This document shows positions 26,541-34,947 of a stretch of 61,698 nucleotides of DNA, piece after piece. Position numbers and translations under genes: made by a program. Source of the DNA: GSA-30 sp036384435 (GTDB taxonomy: Bacteria; Pseudomonadota; Gammaproteobacteria; Xanthomonadales; Rhodanobacteraceae); the NCBI RefSeq assembly GCF_036384435.1, contig NZ_DASVMI010000114.1:1-61698 (forward strand), given 5' to 3'. The notes beneath the pieces were generated by a model. It was given only the letters and a program-made list of their open reading frames with translations, made no database searches and had not been told where the DNA came from. Positions within the stretch are counted from its first letter, which is position 1; each line of letters starts with the position of its first letter.

Positions 26541-27328
26541 GGCGTCGCAGGCATGCGCCGCTGGCGCTGCTATGGGGTATCGCGGCCCTTGGTGCCTCTC
26601 AGGCACACGGTGAAGACGCTCCCGCCGCGCCGGACCTGACCAATTATATCGGTGCGGGCGTGATTCGCATGCCCGGTTGGCTCGGATCGAACAACCATCG
26701 TGATCAATGGGCGCCCTTCGTGCAGGTCACGGTGGACAAGGTGATCACCCTGTCCACCTCCGACGGGCTCACCGTGGATTTCATCCACCATGATGGGTGG
26801 CAGGGCGGACTGTACGGAAACTACATGTGGGGGCGCAGCCACGATGACCTGGGTGCGCGTCTGGCCGGCAAGATCGACTCGCTATCGCCACGGCTCAATG
26901 GTGGCGGCTACATCGAGTATCACCCCAACGAAGCGATGAACTTCGGCGCTACCCTCAGCCACGACACCCAGGGCGCCGGTGCCTATTTCAACCTCTATCT
27001 CGATAGCGGGCTGCCGCCGATCTGGGGCATCGAGCACTCGGTGCAGATCCAGTGGCAGGCGATGAACCAGGCAGCCATGCGTCGCTTTTTCGGCGTGACC
27101 TACGACCAGGCCGCGTTGCTGGGTACCCAGGCATGGCGCCCAGGCGCGGGCGGCCAGCAAATCGAGCTGGAGTACGACGCGATGGTTCCGGTCACTCGTC
27201 GTACCGGCATTCTCTTTGCGCTCGATTATGCGCGACTGCTTGGCGATGCAGCCGACAGCCCACTGGTGAGGCACTTCGGTTCGGCCAACCAGATTTCGAC
27301 ATCACTGGGACTCGTGTACCGATTCTAG
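26537..27328 (+). CDS. MipA/OmpV family outer membrane protein
   Basis: A 263-residue outer membrane beta-barrel protein of the MipA/OmpV family. The signal peptide (RRRRHAPLALLWGIAAL, ending about residue 24) leads to IGAGVIRMPGWLGSNNHRDQWAPFVQV, residues split around 33-60, which is the family's conserved first strands. The C-terminus ends in LGLVYRF, with the terminal Phe recognised for barrel assembly. I use the GTG at 26537 because it overlaps the adaptor stop and starts the signal peptide. MipA members scaffold peptidoglycan enzymes or act as channels in other bacteria; here it is the fifth gene of an ABC export operon, an unusual place for it. Confidence 0.85.
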   Translation: MRRRRHAPLALLWGIAALGASQAHGEDAPAAPDLTNYIGAGVIRMPGWLGSNNHRDQWAPFVQVTVDKVITLSTSDGLTVDFIHHDGWQGGLYGNYMWGRSHDDLGARLAGKIDSLSPRLNGGGYIEYHPNEAMNFGATLSHDTQGAGAYFNLYLDSGLPPIWGIEHSVQIQWQAMNQAAMRRFFGVTYDQAALLGTQAWRPGAGGQQIELEYDAMVPVTRRTGILFALDYARLLGDAADSPLVRHFGSANQISTSLGLVYRF

Positions 27329-27340
27329 CAACCGCAAGGA

Positions 27341-27667
27341 CTAGCGATCATCGCGGGTCCAGATGCCACCAAAAGCCTCGCGCACCGGGAAGCATGCCAC
27401 TGGCTCATAAGCCGGCGGACAAGTCACCTCCCCGTTGCGCAAGTCGAAGCGTGCGCCATGGCGCGGGCATTCCACTTCGAATCCGTGCACCGGCCCACCA
27501 GCCAACTCGCCACCGTCATGGCTGCACACGTCCTCGACGGCATAAAGATCGCCATCGATGTTGTACACCGCGATCGCAGTGTCGCCATCCCACACGACCT
27601 TGAATTCGCCAGGCAGCAGTTCGCTGCGTGTGCCGACGAACACCCAGTCCTTCATGTCCTCGCTCAT
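27341..27667 (-). CDS. Rieske [2Fe-2S] ferredoxin-like protein
   Basis: A 108-residue small Rieske protein, the type annotated as ferredoxin subunit of non-heme iron oxygenases or NirD-like. The cluster ligands are in VCSHDGGEL (Cys, His) and CPRHGARFDL (Cys, His), so both Rieske boxes are intact. No signal peptide or oxygenase partner is visible, so it is a soluble cytoplasmic electron carrier. Such stand-alone Rieske proteins are often linked to SUF iron-sulfur loci; the suf operon here lies 4 kb away on the same strand. It overlaps the stop of the upstream GNAT gene by four bases. Confidence 0.85.
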   Translation of the reverse strand: MSEDMKDWVFVGTRSELLPGEFKVVWDGDTAIAVYNIDGDLYAVEDVCSHDGGELAGGPVHGFEVECPRHGARFDLRNGEVTCPPAYEPVACFPVREAFGGIWTRDDR

Positions 27668-28212
27668 GCGGACACCTGCGCAAGGTTCTTGGCAAGCCAT
27701 TCGAAACGCAGGTCGTCACGTCGTGGTATACCAAAACGTTCGTCGCCATAGGGAAACGGCTCGAACTGGCCAGTGCGGCGATATCCGCGGCGCTCGTACC
27801 AGGCGATCAGGTCGGCACGCTGCTCGATCACCGTCATGCGCATCACCGGACAACGCCACTCCTGCGCCGCGATCCTCTCGGCCTCGCCAAGCAGCGCCTT
27901 GCCCAGGCCCGCCTTCTGCGATAACGGATTGACGGCAAACATGCCGAAATAGCCGTCGCCTTGCTTGACCGCCACGTGGCAACAGGCAAGCAATGCACCA
28001 TCATGTTCGGCCAGCAGCACCTGGCTGCCGTCTACGCCGATCAGCGCGGCAACACCCTCGACATCGGTGCGCTGTCCGTCGAGCAGGTCCGATTCGGTAG
28101 TCCAGCCCAGGCGACCGGAGTCGCCGCGGTACGCCGATTCGACCAGGGCCACGATGGCAGGAATATCGGCCACGGCGGCCGCGCGAAAACGAAGAGACGG
28201 GGACTGGGACAT
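27664..28212 (-). CDS. GNAT family N-acetyltransferase
   Basis: A 182-residue acetyltransferase. The N-terminal half reads LRFRAAAVADIPAIVALVESAYRG, the usual opening of GNAT proteins. The acetyl-CoA site is in GMFAVNPLSQKAGLGKALLGEAE, split over about 97-120 (motif A with Q-x-A-G-L-G). The end LIAWYERRGYRRTG is motif B. The start is taken at MSQSPSL (28212); a Met three codons earlier is possible. It is coupled to the Rieske gene. The acceptor is unknown. The open frame continues far upstream antisense to the M13 peptidase gene, but that part is not coding. Confidence 0.82.
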   Translation of the reverse strand: MSQSPSLRFRAAAVADIPAIVALVESAYRGDSGRLGWTTESDLLDGQRTDVEGVAALIGVDGSQVLLAEHDGALLACCHVAVKQGDGYFGMFAVNPLSQKAGLGKALLGEAERIAAQEWRCPVMRMTVIEQRADLIAWYERRGYRRTGQFEPFPYGDERFGIPRRDDLRFEWLAKNLAQVSA

Positions 28213-28413
28213 GCCACGCATGATAATGCGTTCGCCCGATATCGGCGATGTCCCGAGCAAGCCGCGCGAAGAGGCTGCTGCCGCGGAAGATCTGTCGGCG
28301 GCATCGCAACGACAATGACCTTCGACACTGTCGGCCTGGTTGCTGCCCTGCCTAGCCTGGATCGATTGACCTGCGCGTGGGGCGCGGGTATCCGGATCGT
28401 GCGTGGAGTAACC

Positions 28414-30462
28414 ATGAGTAAGCATCTTTTCAAGCCGCTGGCCCTGGCGGTGAGCCTGAGCCTTTGCAGCGTCGGCGCGATGGCCGCCGACGCTTCGCCC
28501 AAGCATCTTTTCAATATCCAGGACCTGGATAAGAAGATCGATCCTTGTAACGACTTCAATGGCTTCGTCAATGCCAAATGGGTCGCCGCCAATCCGATTC
28601 CCGCCGATCGCACACGCTGGGGCTCGTTCGACGCCCTGCGCGAGGACAGTCTGAATGTGCAGCGCCAGATCGTGGAAGCCGCGTCGAGCAGCGCCGGCCA
28701 TGCCCAGGCCGGCTCCATCGAACAGAAGATCGGCTATCTCTATGCCACCGGCATGAATGAGGCGGCAATCGAAAAAGCTGGCTTCGACCCGATCAAGCCA
28801 CAGCTGGCGAGCATCGACGCGATCAAGTCGCCAACCGACGTGGTCGCCTACATCACCAGCACCTACGCACAAGGCACGCCCGTGCTGTTCCGCTTCGGCG
28901 GCAGCCCTGACTTCAAGGATTCCAACAAGCAGATCGCCTTCGCCGGACAAGGTGGCCTGGGATTGCCCACGCCCGACTACTACACCAAGCCCGATTACGA
29001 AAAGATCCGCATCGCCTATGTTGCGCACCTGGCCAGGCTGCTTGAACTGACAGGCATAGCAAGTGCCGATGCGAAAACACAGGCCGACGCGGTGATGAAG
29101 TTCGAGACACGCCTCGCCGCGGCATCGCTGGTACCCACGGAGATGCGCAAGCCGGAAAATCGTTACAACTACATGAGTATCGCGGAAGCAGACAAGATCA
29201 CGCCCCATCTGGAATGGGCGGCGTTCTTCAAGGCGCAGCACGCCGATGTCACAGACGGGTTCTCGCTGTCGCAACCGAAATATTTCGCCGAGATCGACAA
29301 GATGCTCGGTGACGTACCGGTAGCGCAATGGCAAGCATACCTGCGCGTCCATGCGATCGATCAAGCCGCCCCCTTCCTGTCCAAGCCGTTCCAACAGGAA
29401 GACTTCGCCTTCAACGAGAAGACGCTCAATGGCCAGAAGGAAATGAAAGTTCGCTGGAAGATCGCGCTCGACACAGTCAACGAAAGCATGGGCATGGCGC
29501 TGGGCCAGTTGTACGTCGATCGCACCTTCTCGGCGCAGTCCAAGCAGCGCGCACTCGAATTGGTCAACAACCTGCGCGCAGCCTACAAGACGCGCATCGA
29601 GAACCTTGACTGGATGAGCGCCTCCACCAAGCGCAAAGCGCTGGAGAAATGGGCGAGCTTCGTACCGAAGATCGGCTATCCCGATAAATGGCGCGACTGG
29701 AGCGCGCTGGAGCTGAGCCCGGACAACTACTTTGCCAACGTGCGAGCCGCCCGGAAATTCAACTACCAATACATGGTCGACAAGATCGGCAAGCCGGTCG
29801 ATCGCACCGAATGGGGCATGACACCCCAGACCGTCAACGCCTATTACAATTCGCAGAAGAACGAGATCGTTTTCCCCGCGGCCATCCTGCAACCGCCCTT
29901 CTTCTCCGCCGACGCGGACGACGCGCTCAATTACGGCGGTATCGGCGCGGTCATCGGCCACGAAATGGGCCATGGCTATGACGACCAGGGCAGCAAGTTC
30001 GACGCCCAGGGCAACAACGTCAACTGGTGGACCGATGCCGATCGTAAGGCATTCGAGGCTCGCACGGCCAAGCTTGCCGCACAGTTCGACAGCTACGAGC
30101 CGCTTCCGGGCAAGCACGTGAATGGTCAATTGACCATGGGCGAGAATATCGGTGACCTGGGTGGCCTGAATGCCGCCTACGACGCGTTGCAGATGGCACT
30201 GAAGAACAACCCGCAGGAAGCCAGCCGCAAGATCGACGGCTACACCCAGGATCAGCGCTTCTTCCTCAACTGGGCGCGCGTATGGCGTGGCAATATCCGC
30301 CCGGAAGCGCAACTGACCTCGCTCAATACCGATCCGCATGCCCCGGCGCAGTTCCGCGCGATCGGTGCGCCCTCGAACATGCCGGCATTTGCGCAGGCGT
30401 TCCAGTGCAAGGCCGGCTCGAAGATGGTCCGATCCGGCGATGAGCAGGTAAAGATCTGGTAA
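28414..30462 (+). CDS. M13 family zinc metallopeptidase (PepO/neprilysin-like), exported
   Basis: A 682-residue secreted or periplasmic endopeptidase. A signal peptide of about 24 residues (LCSVGAMAA) precedes the mature start. The M13 N-terminal domain has PCNDFNGFVNAKW. The zinc site is HEMGH (516-520) with the third ligand in ENIGDLGG (E577), where D581 aids catalysis. NAYYN before the zinc motif binds substrate and is conserved. The C-terminus VKIW corresponds to the family CxxW end with the Cys replaced. GGAG precedes the ATG. Such enzymes degrade peptides of up to about 30-40 residues. No partner gene is evident. Confidence 0.92.
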   Translation: MSKHLFKPLALAVSLSLCSVGAMAADASPKHLFNIQDLDKKIDPCNDFNGFVNAKWVAANPIPADRTRWGSFDALREDSLNVQRQIVEAASSSAGHAQAGSIEQKIGYLYATGMNEAAIEKAGFDPIKPQLASIDAIKSPTDVVAYITSTYAQGTPVLFRFGGSPDFKDSNKQIAFAGQGGLGLPTPDYYTKPDYEKIRIAYVAHLARLLELTGIASADAKTQADAVMKFETRLAAASLVPTEMRKPENRYNYMSIAEADKITPHLEWAAFFKAQHADVTDGFSLSQPKYFAEIDKMLGDVPVAQWQAYLRVHAIDQAAPFLSKPFQQEDFAFNEKTLNGQKEMKVRWKIALDTVNESMGMALGQLYVDRTFSAQSKQRALELVNNLRAAYKTRIENLDWMSASTKRKALEKWASFVPKIGYPDKWRDWSALELSPDNYFANVRAARKFNYQYMVDKIGKPVDRTEWGMTPQTVNAYYNSQKNEIVFPAAILQPPFFSADADDALNYGGIGAVIGHEMGHGYDDQGSKFDAQGNNVNWWTDADRKAFEARTAKLAAQFDSYEPLPGKHVNGQLTMGENIGDLGGLNAAYDALQMALKNNPQEASRKIDGYTQDQRFFLNWARVWRGNIRPEAQLTSLNTDPHAPAQFRAIGAPSNMPAFAQAFQCKAGSKMVRSGDEQVKIW

Positions 30463-30470
30463 TCGATGGT

Positions 30471-30496
30471 ATCGCCCCCTCTCCTGAGGGGGCGAT
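30471..30496. terminator. Inverted repeat between convergent genes (possible terminator)
   Basis: ATCGCCCCCT (30471-30480) pairs perfectly with AGGGGGCGAT (30487-30496) around a six-base loop. It lies between the stops of two convergent genes. No T-run follows on either strand, so it may be a weak or Rho-aided terminator. Confidence 0.5.
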
Positions 30497-31515
30497 CACC
30501 AGCTGTCGGATGAACCACCACCGCCCGAATCACCACCGCCACCGGAAAAATCCGAGCTGTCCGATGACGAAGACCAGTCACTGGATGAACTCGAATCGCT
30601 ACTCCAGGACGTAGCGCTGTCGCTACTGGACCAGCCTGTCGAACGCGATGATGTCGCAACCGTCCACGTTCCGGTCCAAAGCATGATCTGCCACAGCGAC
30701 GGCGGCCAAGCCGTCAGCCCTCGATCGACATACGCCTTGCGAACGCGGCCATCACGCCTGAAGGCTTTGCGCATGTCACGCCGACGCAACAGGTAAACGC
30801 TCACCAAAGCCAGCACCAGGATGCCGAGCGCAAGCATCCAGGGCGCCGCAATGAACACGAAGATACTGCACGCGAACGGTGTCCACAGTGTGTACAGGCC
30901 GCCCCCCGTGGACGCCATCAAGGCGAAGATCAGGGTAAGGACAAACGCGAACACCGCCACCCAGCCGGGTACATTCGACGTATGTTGCTCATGCGGTTCG
31001 GGAGTGGCGACGGGTTCGGCATGGGCAAGCACATCGAGCACCGCATCCACGCCTTCATTGACGCCGCGGGCGTAATCGCCGCGTGTGAAGAATGGATGCA
31101 TGTGATCGCGCAGGATCATCGCAGTCGTTGCATCGGTCAGGTCGCCTTCCAATCCATAGCCGACCTCGATGCGTGCCCGGCGATCATTGATGGCTAGAAC
31201 GATCAAGACGCCGTTATCCACGCCTTTGTGGCCAAGCCGCCACCTGTGGAAGGTGTCGTTGGAGAAGCTTTCGATATCCCGCCCTTTCAGATCGGGCACC
31301 GTCAGCACCACGACCTGGTCGCCGGACCGAGCCTCCTCGGCGGCCAGCTTCTGCTCCAGCACGGACGTATCGCCAAGCACCTTGGCATAGTCATTGACAC
31401 GCCCTTCCAGGGAAGGCAATTCGTCGGCCATGGCCAGCGAGGCCAGTCCGATGCAAAGCAGCCACAGTGTCAGCCACCTGCCAAGCGCGACCACGCGCCC
31501 CTTCCCCTTCGGCAT
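30496..31515 (-). CDS. TPM-domain (YgcG/DUF477) membrane protein with Ser/Asp/Gly tail
   Basis: A 339-residue protein. The signal peptide (about 1-30) ends near SLAMADE. The TPM domain follows at about 35-160, opening LEGRVNDYAKVL and including RSGDQVVVLTVPDLKGR and GYGLEGDLTDATTAMIL, typical of YgcG/TLP18.3-type proteins. Two or three membrane helices lie at about 185-245. The tail from about residue 290 is a repetitive Ser/Asp/Trp stretch that ends in Gly clusters (SGGGGDSGGGGSSDSW), as is common in this family. Plant homologues act in photosystem II repair; bacterial function is unclear. It is transcribed toward the M13 gene. Confidence 0.82.
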   Translation of the reverse strand: MPKGKGRVVALGRWLTLWLLCIGLASLAMADELPSLEGRVNDYAKVLGDTSVLEQKLAAEEARSGDQVVVLTVPDLKGRDIESFSNDTFHRWRLGHKGVDNGVLIVLAINDRRARIEVGYGLEGDLTDATTAMILRDHMHPFFTRGDYARGVNEGVDAVLDVLAHAEPVATPEPHEQHTSNVPGWVAVFAFVLTLIFALMASTGGGLYTLWTPFACSIFVFIAAPWMLALGILVLALVSVYLLRRRDMRKAFRRDGRVRKAYVDRGLTAWPPSLWQIMLWTGTWTVATSSRSTGWSSSDSATSWSSDSSSSSDWSSSSDSSDFSGGGGDSGGGGSSDSW

Positions 31516-31589
31516 GATGCTCTCTCCCTTCGATCATCCTGTCGATCCGGCCCAATGTAACCCATCAGGCCGACCGCACGCGCGTGCGG

Positions 31590-32831
31590 TCAGAGCAGCA
31601 ACTTGCGTACCTTGAGTATGGCCGCGACAAAGGCGTCTATTTCAGCCCTGGTGTTGTAGAAGGCCAGCGACGCACGCAAGGTTGCCGGCACCCCGAAGAA
31701 TTGCATCAAGGGATGGGCGCAATGATGGCCCGAACGGACCGCTATACCTTCCAGGTCCAGCAGCGTCGCCAGGTCGGTCGCCTGAGCACCTTCCAACAGG
31801 AACGAGATCACCGGCTCCTTGTCCTTCGCCTGGCCGAAGATACGCACGCCGGGGATCTCGGACAGGCGCTCGGTCGCGTAGGTAAGCAATGTCTGCTCCC
31901 AAGCGTGGGTGGCCTCGAAACCAAGTTCCTCGTAGTAGCCAATGGCCTGGGCCAGGCCGGCGAAACCGGCGATATTCGGCGTGCCTGCCTCGAACTTGTG
32001 CGGCGCATCGGCGAAGACCGTGCCGTCGAAACGCACCTCGCGAATCATCTCGCCGCCGCCAAAGAACGGCGGCATGGATTGCAGGTGCTCGCGCCTGGCC
32101 CACAAAGCACCGGTCCCTGTGGGACCGAGCATCTTGTGTCCGGTCAGCGCATAGAAATCGCATCCCAGGGCCTTCACGTCCACCGGGCGATGCGGTACCG
32201 CCTGCGAGCCATCCACCAGCAAGGCAATGCCACGCTTGCGACACTCGCGCGCAATCTCGCGCACGGGATTGACGGTACCGAGCACATTGGAGACGTGGGT
32301 GACGCAAGCCAGCTTTACCTCGGGGGTGAGCATGTCGAAGAACTTCTCGACGATCAGCTCACCGCGCTCGTCGATCGGCGCAGCCTTGACCTTGGCCCCG
32401 CTTCGCGCGGCGACCAGTTGCCACGGCACGATGTTGGCATGGTGCTCCATGACCGTGGTCAGGATGCTGTCGCCTTCCTTCAATCGCGGCAGCGCGTAGC
32501 TGTAGGCCACCAGGTTGATCGATTGCGTGGTACCCGAGGTAAGCACGATGTCGTCGCGCGATTCGGCATGAATGAACCGAGCCAGGCCATCGCGAGCACT
32601 TTCATAGGCTGCCGTCGCCTCTTCGCCCAGCAGATGCACAGCACGCGCCACATTGGCATTGTGCTCGCGATAGTGCCGATCCACGGCATCGATCACGACA
32701 GCCGGCTTCTGGCTGGTATTGGCATTGTCCAGGTACACCAACGGCTTGCCGTGAACGGTGCGCGACAACAGGGGAAAGTCGGCACGGATACGCTCGACGT
32801 CGAAAACCGGGGACTGCGGCTGTGCATTCAT
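31590..32831 (-). CDS. sufS: SufS cysteine desulfurase
   Basis: A 413-residue class II (SufS/CsdA) PLP-dependent cysteine desulfurase supplying sulfur for iron-sulfur clusters. The PLP lysine is K233 in LTGHKMLGPTGTG. The persulfide-forming Cys is C371 in RSGHHCAHPLM, within a short loop as in class II enzymes. SGTTQSINLVA and MEHHANIVPW (His stacking on PLP) are also present. ATG at 32831 begins the conserved FDVERIRADFP segment closely. It is the last gene of the suf operon, 20 bases after sufD. No SufE or SufU gene follows in the window. A GACCGCAC/GTGCGGTC hairpin (31572-31591) overlaps its stop. Confidence 0.95.
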   Translation of the reverse strand: MNAQPQSPVFDVERIRADFPLLSRTVHGKPLVYLDNANTSQKPAVVIDAVDRHYREHNANVARAVHLLGEEATAAYESARDGLARFIHAESRDDIVLTSGTTQSINLVAYSYALPRLKEGDSILTTVMEHHANIVPWQLVAARSGAKVKAAPIDERGELIVEKFFDMLTPEVKLACVTHVSNVLGTVNPVREIARECRKRGIALLVDGSQAVPHRPVDVKALGCDFYALTGHKMLGPTGTGALWARREHLQSMPPFFGGGEMIREVRFDGTVFADAPHKFEAGTPNIAGFAGLAQAIGYYEELGFEATHAWEQTLLTYATERLSEIPGVRIFGQAKDKEPVISFLLEGAQATDLATLLDLEGIAVRSGHHCAHPLMQFFGVPATLRASLAFYNTRAEIDAFVAAILKVRKLLL

Positions 32832-32851
32832 GGGAAGGAACTCGAATCGCT

Positions 32852-34165
32852 TCAGGCGGACACGTCGGCGGGCAGCTGCGCCAATAGCAGGTCCGATATG
32901 TGATCGCGCAGGGGTTCGTGCGGAATATCGGCCAGCACGGCGCGACAGAACGCGGCGGTCAGTAACGTGCGCGCTTGGGCCAACGCAATGCCACGCGAAC
33001 GTAGATAAAACAGGGCTCGCTCGTCCAACTGGCCGACCGTGGCGCCGTGGGCTGCCTTGACCTCGTCGGCGTAGATTTCCAGTTCCGGCTTGGTGTCGAT
33101 CTCGGCCTGTGCCGACAACAGCAGGTTCTTGTTGCTCAAGCTCGCATCGCTGCCATCGGCACCTTCGGCCACGACGATGGCGCCACGGAATACACCACGC
33201 GCTCGCTGGTCGGCCACACCTCGCCACAACGACTCGGATGCGGTAGCGAGTGCGTCATGGCGCAATGCCAACTGCGTATCGACATGCTGGCGACCACGCA
33301 GCGCGAACACTCCGCGCGTATCCAGGCGCGCACCATCACCCTTCAACTCGCCATACAGGTCATGGCGAACCAGCCCGCCGCCAAGTTCGGCCACATGCAT
33401 GGTAGCGTGCGCCGCAACGCCCAACTGCAACCCGGTACGACGCACCAGCGCGGCCTCTGACGCGGCCTGCTGCAACACGGTCATCTGCAACCGCGCTCCC
33501 TCGCCAAGCACGATATCGGCCATCGAAGTGACCAACTGCGGCGAATTGGATAGCCCAGCATGATGCTCGACCAAGCTCAGTTGCGCCCCGTCACCCAAGG
33601 CAATCACGTGGCGCAAGTGCCAGGCCAGCTCACCAGCTTCGGCGCCCAGGAAACTCAACTGCAAGGGAGCATCGATCCTGGCGCCAGCGGCTACCCGCAG
33701 CACGACGCCATCGGTAGCGTAGGCGATATTGAGTTGCGCGAAGGCATCGGCCACGTCCCGGTAACGCTGGCTCAACGCGAAACGCAGCGGCTCGTCGTCC
33801 TGCGCCAGGGCCCGCGACAGCGGCAGCACTTCCAGGCCATCGGGCAAGTCGTCCAAGCGCGAAAGATCGGCTCGGAATGCCCCATTGACGAACACCAGGC
33901 GCGGACCATCAATACCAGGCAGTTGCAATAAGCCCGCATCGACCTCACGCGTCAAAGCAAGTGCGTCGCCCTGATGGAAGCGCCGTTGGGCGAGCCCACG
34001 CAGTGCGGTGTACTTCCAGGCTTCATGGCGACTATCCGGCAAACCATGGGCAGCCAGCGCATCGAGGTTTTCGCGACGAATCACGTCGAGCCAGGCAGCG
34101 CCTTGTGGCAGCGGCGCTTCCAGCAGCGATTCGAGCATCGGCGATGAGGCCGGCTGCTGGCTCAT
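32852..34165 (-). CDS. sufD: SufD scaffold subunit
   Basis: A 437-residue component of the SufBC2D scaffold complex where clusters are assembled. The N-terminal helical part has GLPDSRHEAWKYTALRGLAQRRF, split over about 40-62, which is characteristic of SufD. The C-terminal beta-helix has DTRGVFALRGRQHVDTQL and KPELEIYADEVKAAHGATVGQLDE; the conserved His in KAAHGAT is a likely cluster ligand. It overlaps the sufC stop by four bases. It acts in the cytoplasm together with sufB and sufC just upstream. Confidence 0.93.
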   Translation of the reverse strand: MSQQPASSPMLESLLEAPLPQGAAWLDVIRRENLDALAAHGLPDSRHEAWKYTALRGLAQRRFHQGDALALTREVDAGLLQLPGIDGPRLVFVNGAFRADLSRLDDLPDGLEVLPLSRALAQDDEPLRFALSQRYRDVADAFAQLNIAYATDGVVLRVAAGARIDAPLQLSFLGAEAGELAWHLRHVIALGDGAQLSLVEHHAGLSNSPQLVTSMADIVLGEGARLQMTVLQQAASEAALVRRTGLQLGVAAHATMHVAELGGGLVRHDLYGELKGDGARLDTRGVFALRGRQHVDTQLALRHDALATASESLWRGVADQRARGVFRGAIVVAEGADGSDASLSNKNLLLSAQAEIDTKPELEIYADEVKAAHGATVGQLDERALFYLRSRGIALAQARTLLTAAFCRAVLADIPHEPLRDHISDLLLAQLPADVSA

Positions 34166-34926
34166 GCCTGTGCTCCAGCCGGTTCGCGTTCGCCGACCCA
34201 GGCATAACCGAGCCGCTCAAGCTTCAATGCCAGCGCCTTGTCGCCACTTTCGACGATACGGCCGTCGGCCAGCACGTGCACGAAGTCGGGCTCGATATAG
34301 TCGAGCAGGCGCTGGTAGTGGGTGATCACCAGGAATGCACGTTCGGATGAGCGCAACGCATTGACACCTTGCGAGACCTGCTTGAGCGCATCGATGTCCA
34401 GGCCTGAGTCGGTCTCGTCGAGCACGGCCAGCTTCGGTTCGAGCACAGCCATCTGGAAAATTTCGTTGCGCTTCTTCTCACCGCCGGAAAACCCTTCGTT
34501 CACGGCGCGATGCAGCAACTCATCGGAGATCTGCATGATCTTGAGCTTCTCGCGCACAAGCTTGAGAAACTGCATGGAATCCAACTCGCCCTCACCGCGC
34601 TGCTTGCGCTGCGCGTTGAGCGCGGCACGCAGGAAATAGGTGTTGTTGACGCCGGGGATTTCCACCGGGTACTGGAAGGCCAGGAACATGCCGGCGGCAG
34701 CACGCTCTTCCGGCTCCAGAGCCAGCAGGTCGCGACCTTCAAAGATCACCGACCCTTCGGTCACTTCATAGCCATCGCGCCCGGACAGCACATTACCCAG
34801 CGTGGACTTGCCCGCGCCATTGGGGCCCATGATGGCATGCACCTCACCCGGGTTCACGGTAAGGCTAAGTCCCTTGAGGATTTCCTTGCCCTCCACGCGG
34901 GCATGCAGGTTTTCGATCTTCAACAT
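34162..34926 (-). CDS. sufC: SufC ATPase
   Basis: A 254-residue ABC-type ATPase that drives conformational change in the SufBC2D scaffold. Walker A is GPNGAGKST, the signature is the degenerate FSGGEKKRNE found in SufC, and Walker B is KLAVLDETDSGLDIDAL, where the Glu is kept. The protein is soluble; no permease is associated. It starts 21 bases after sufB and its stop overlaps the sufD start. It is highly typical in length and motif for SufC. Confidence 0.96.
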   Translation of the reverse strand: MLKIENLHARVEGKEILKGLSLTVNPGEVHAIMGPNGAGKSTLGNVLSGRDGYEVTEGSVIFEGRDLLALEPEERAAAGMFLAFQYPVEIPGVNNTYFLRAALNAQRKQRGEGELDSMQFLKLVREKLKIMQISDELLHRAVNEGFSGGEKKRNEIFQMAVLEPKLAVLDETDSGLDIDALKQVSQGVNALRSSERAFLVITHYQRLLDYIEPDFVHVLADGRIVESGDKALALKLERLGYAWVGEREPAGAQA

Positions 34927-34947
34927 GGTGTTTCTATCCGAAAGTGA

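Noticed and set aside
28213..30339. A very long open frame on the minus strand continuous with the GNAT gene, antisense to the M13 peptidase.
   Set aside because: The plus strand encodes a complete M13 peptidase with HEMGH, ENIGDLGG and signal peptide. The antisense frame has no recognisable domain and arises from GC-rich codon use.
31572..31591. An 8-bp hairpin at the sufS stop as a terminator.
   Set aside because: It overlaps the stop codon and no T-run follows; mentioned only under sufS.
31584..32903. A 439-codon plus-strand open frame opposite sufS.
   Set aside because: It is a shadow of the conserved sufS gene in high-GC DNA.
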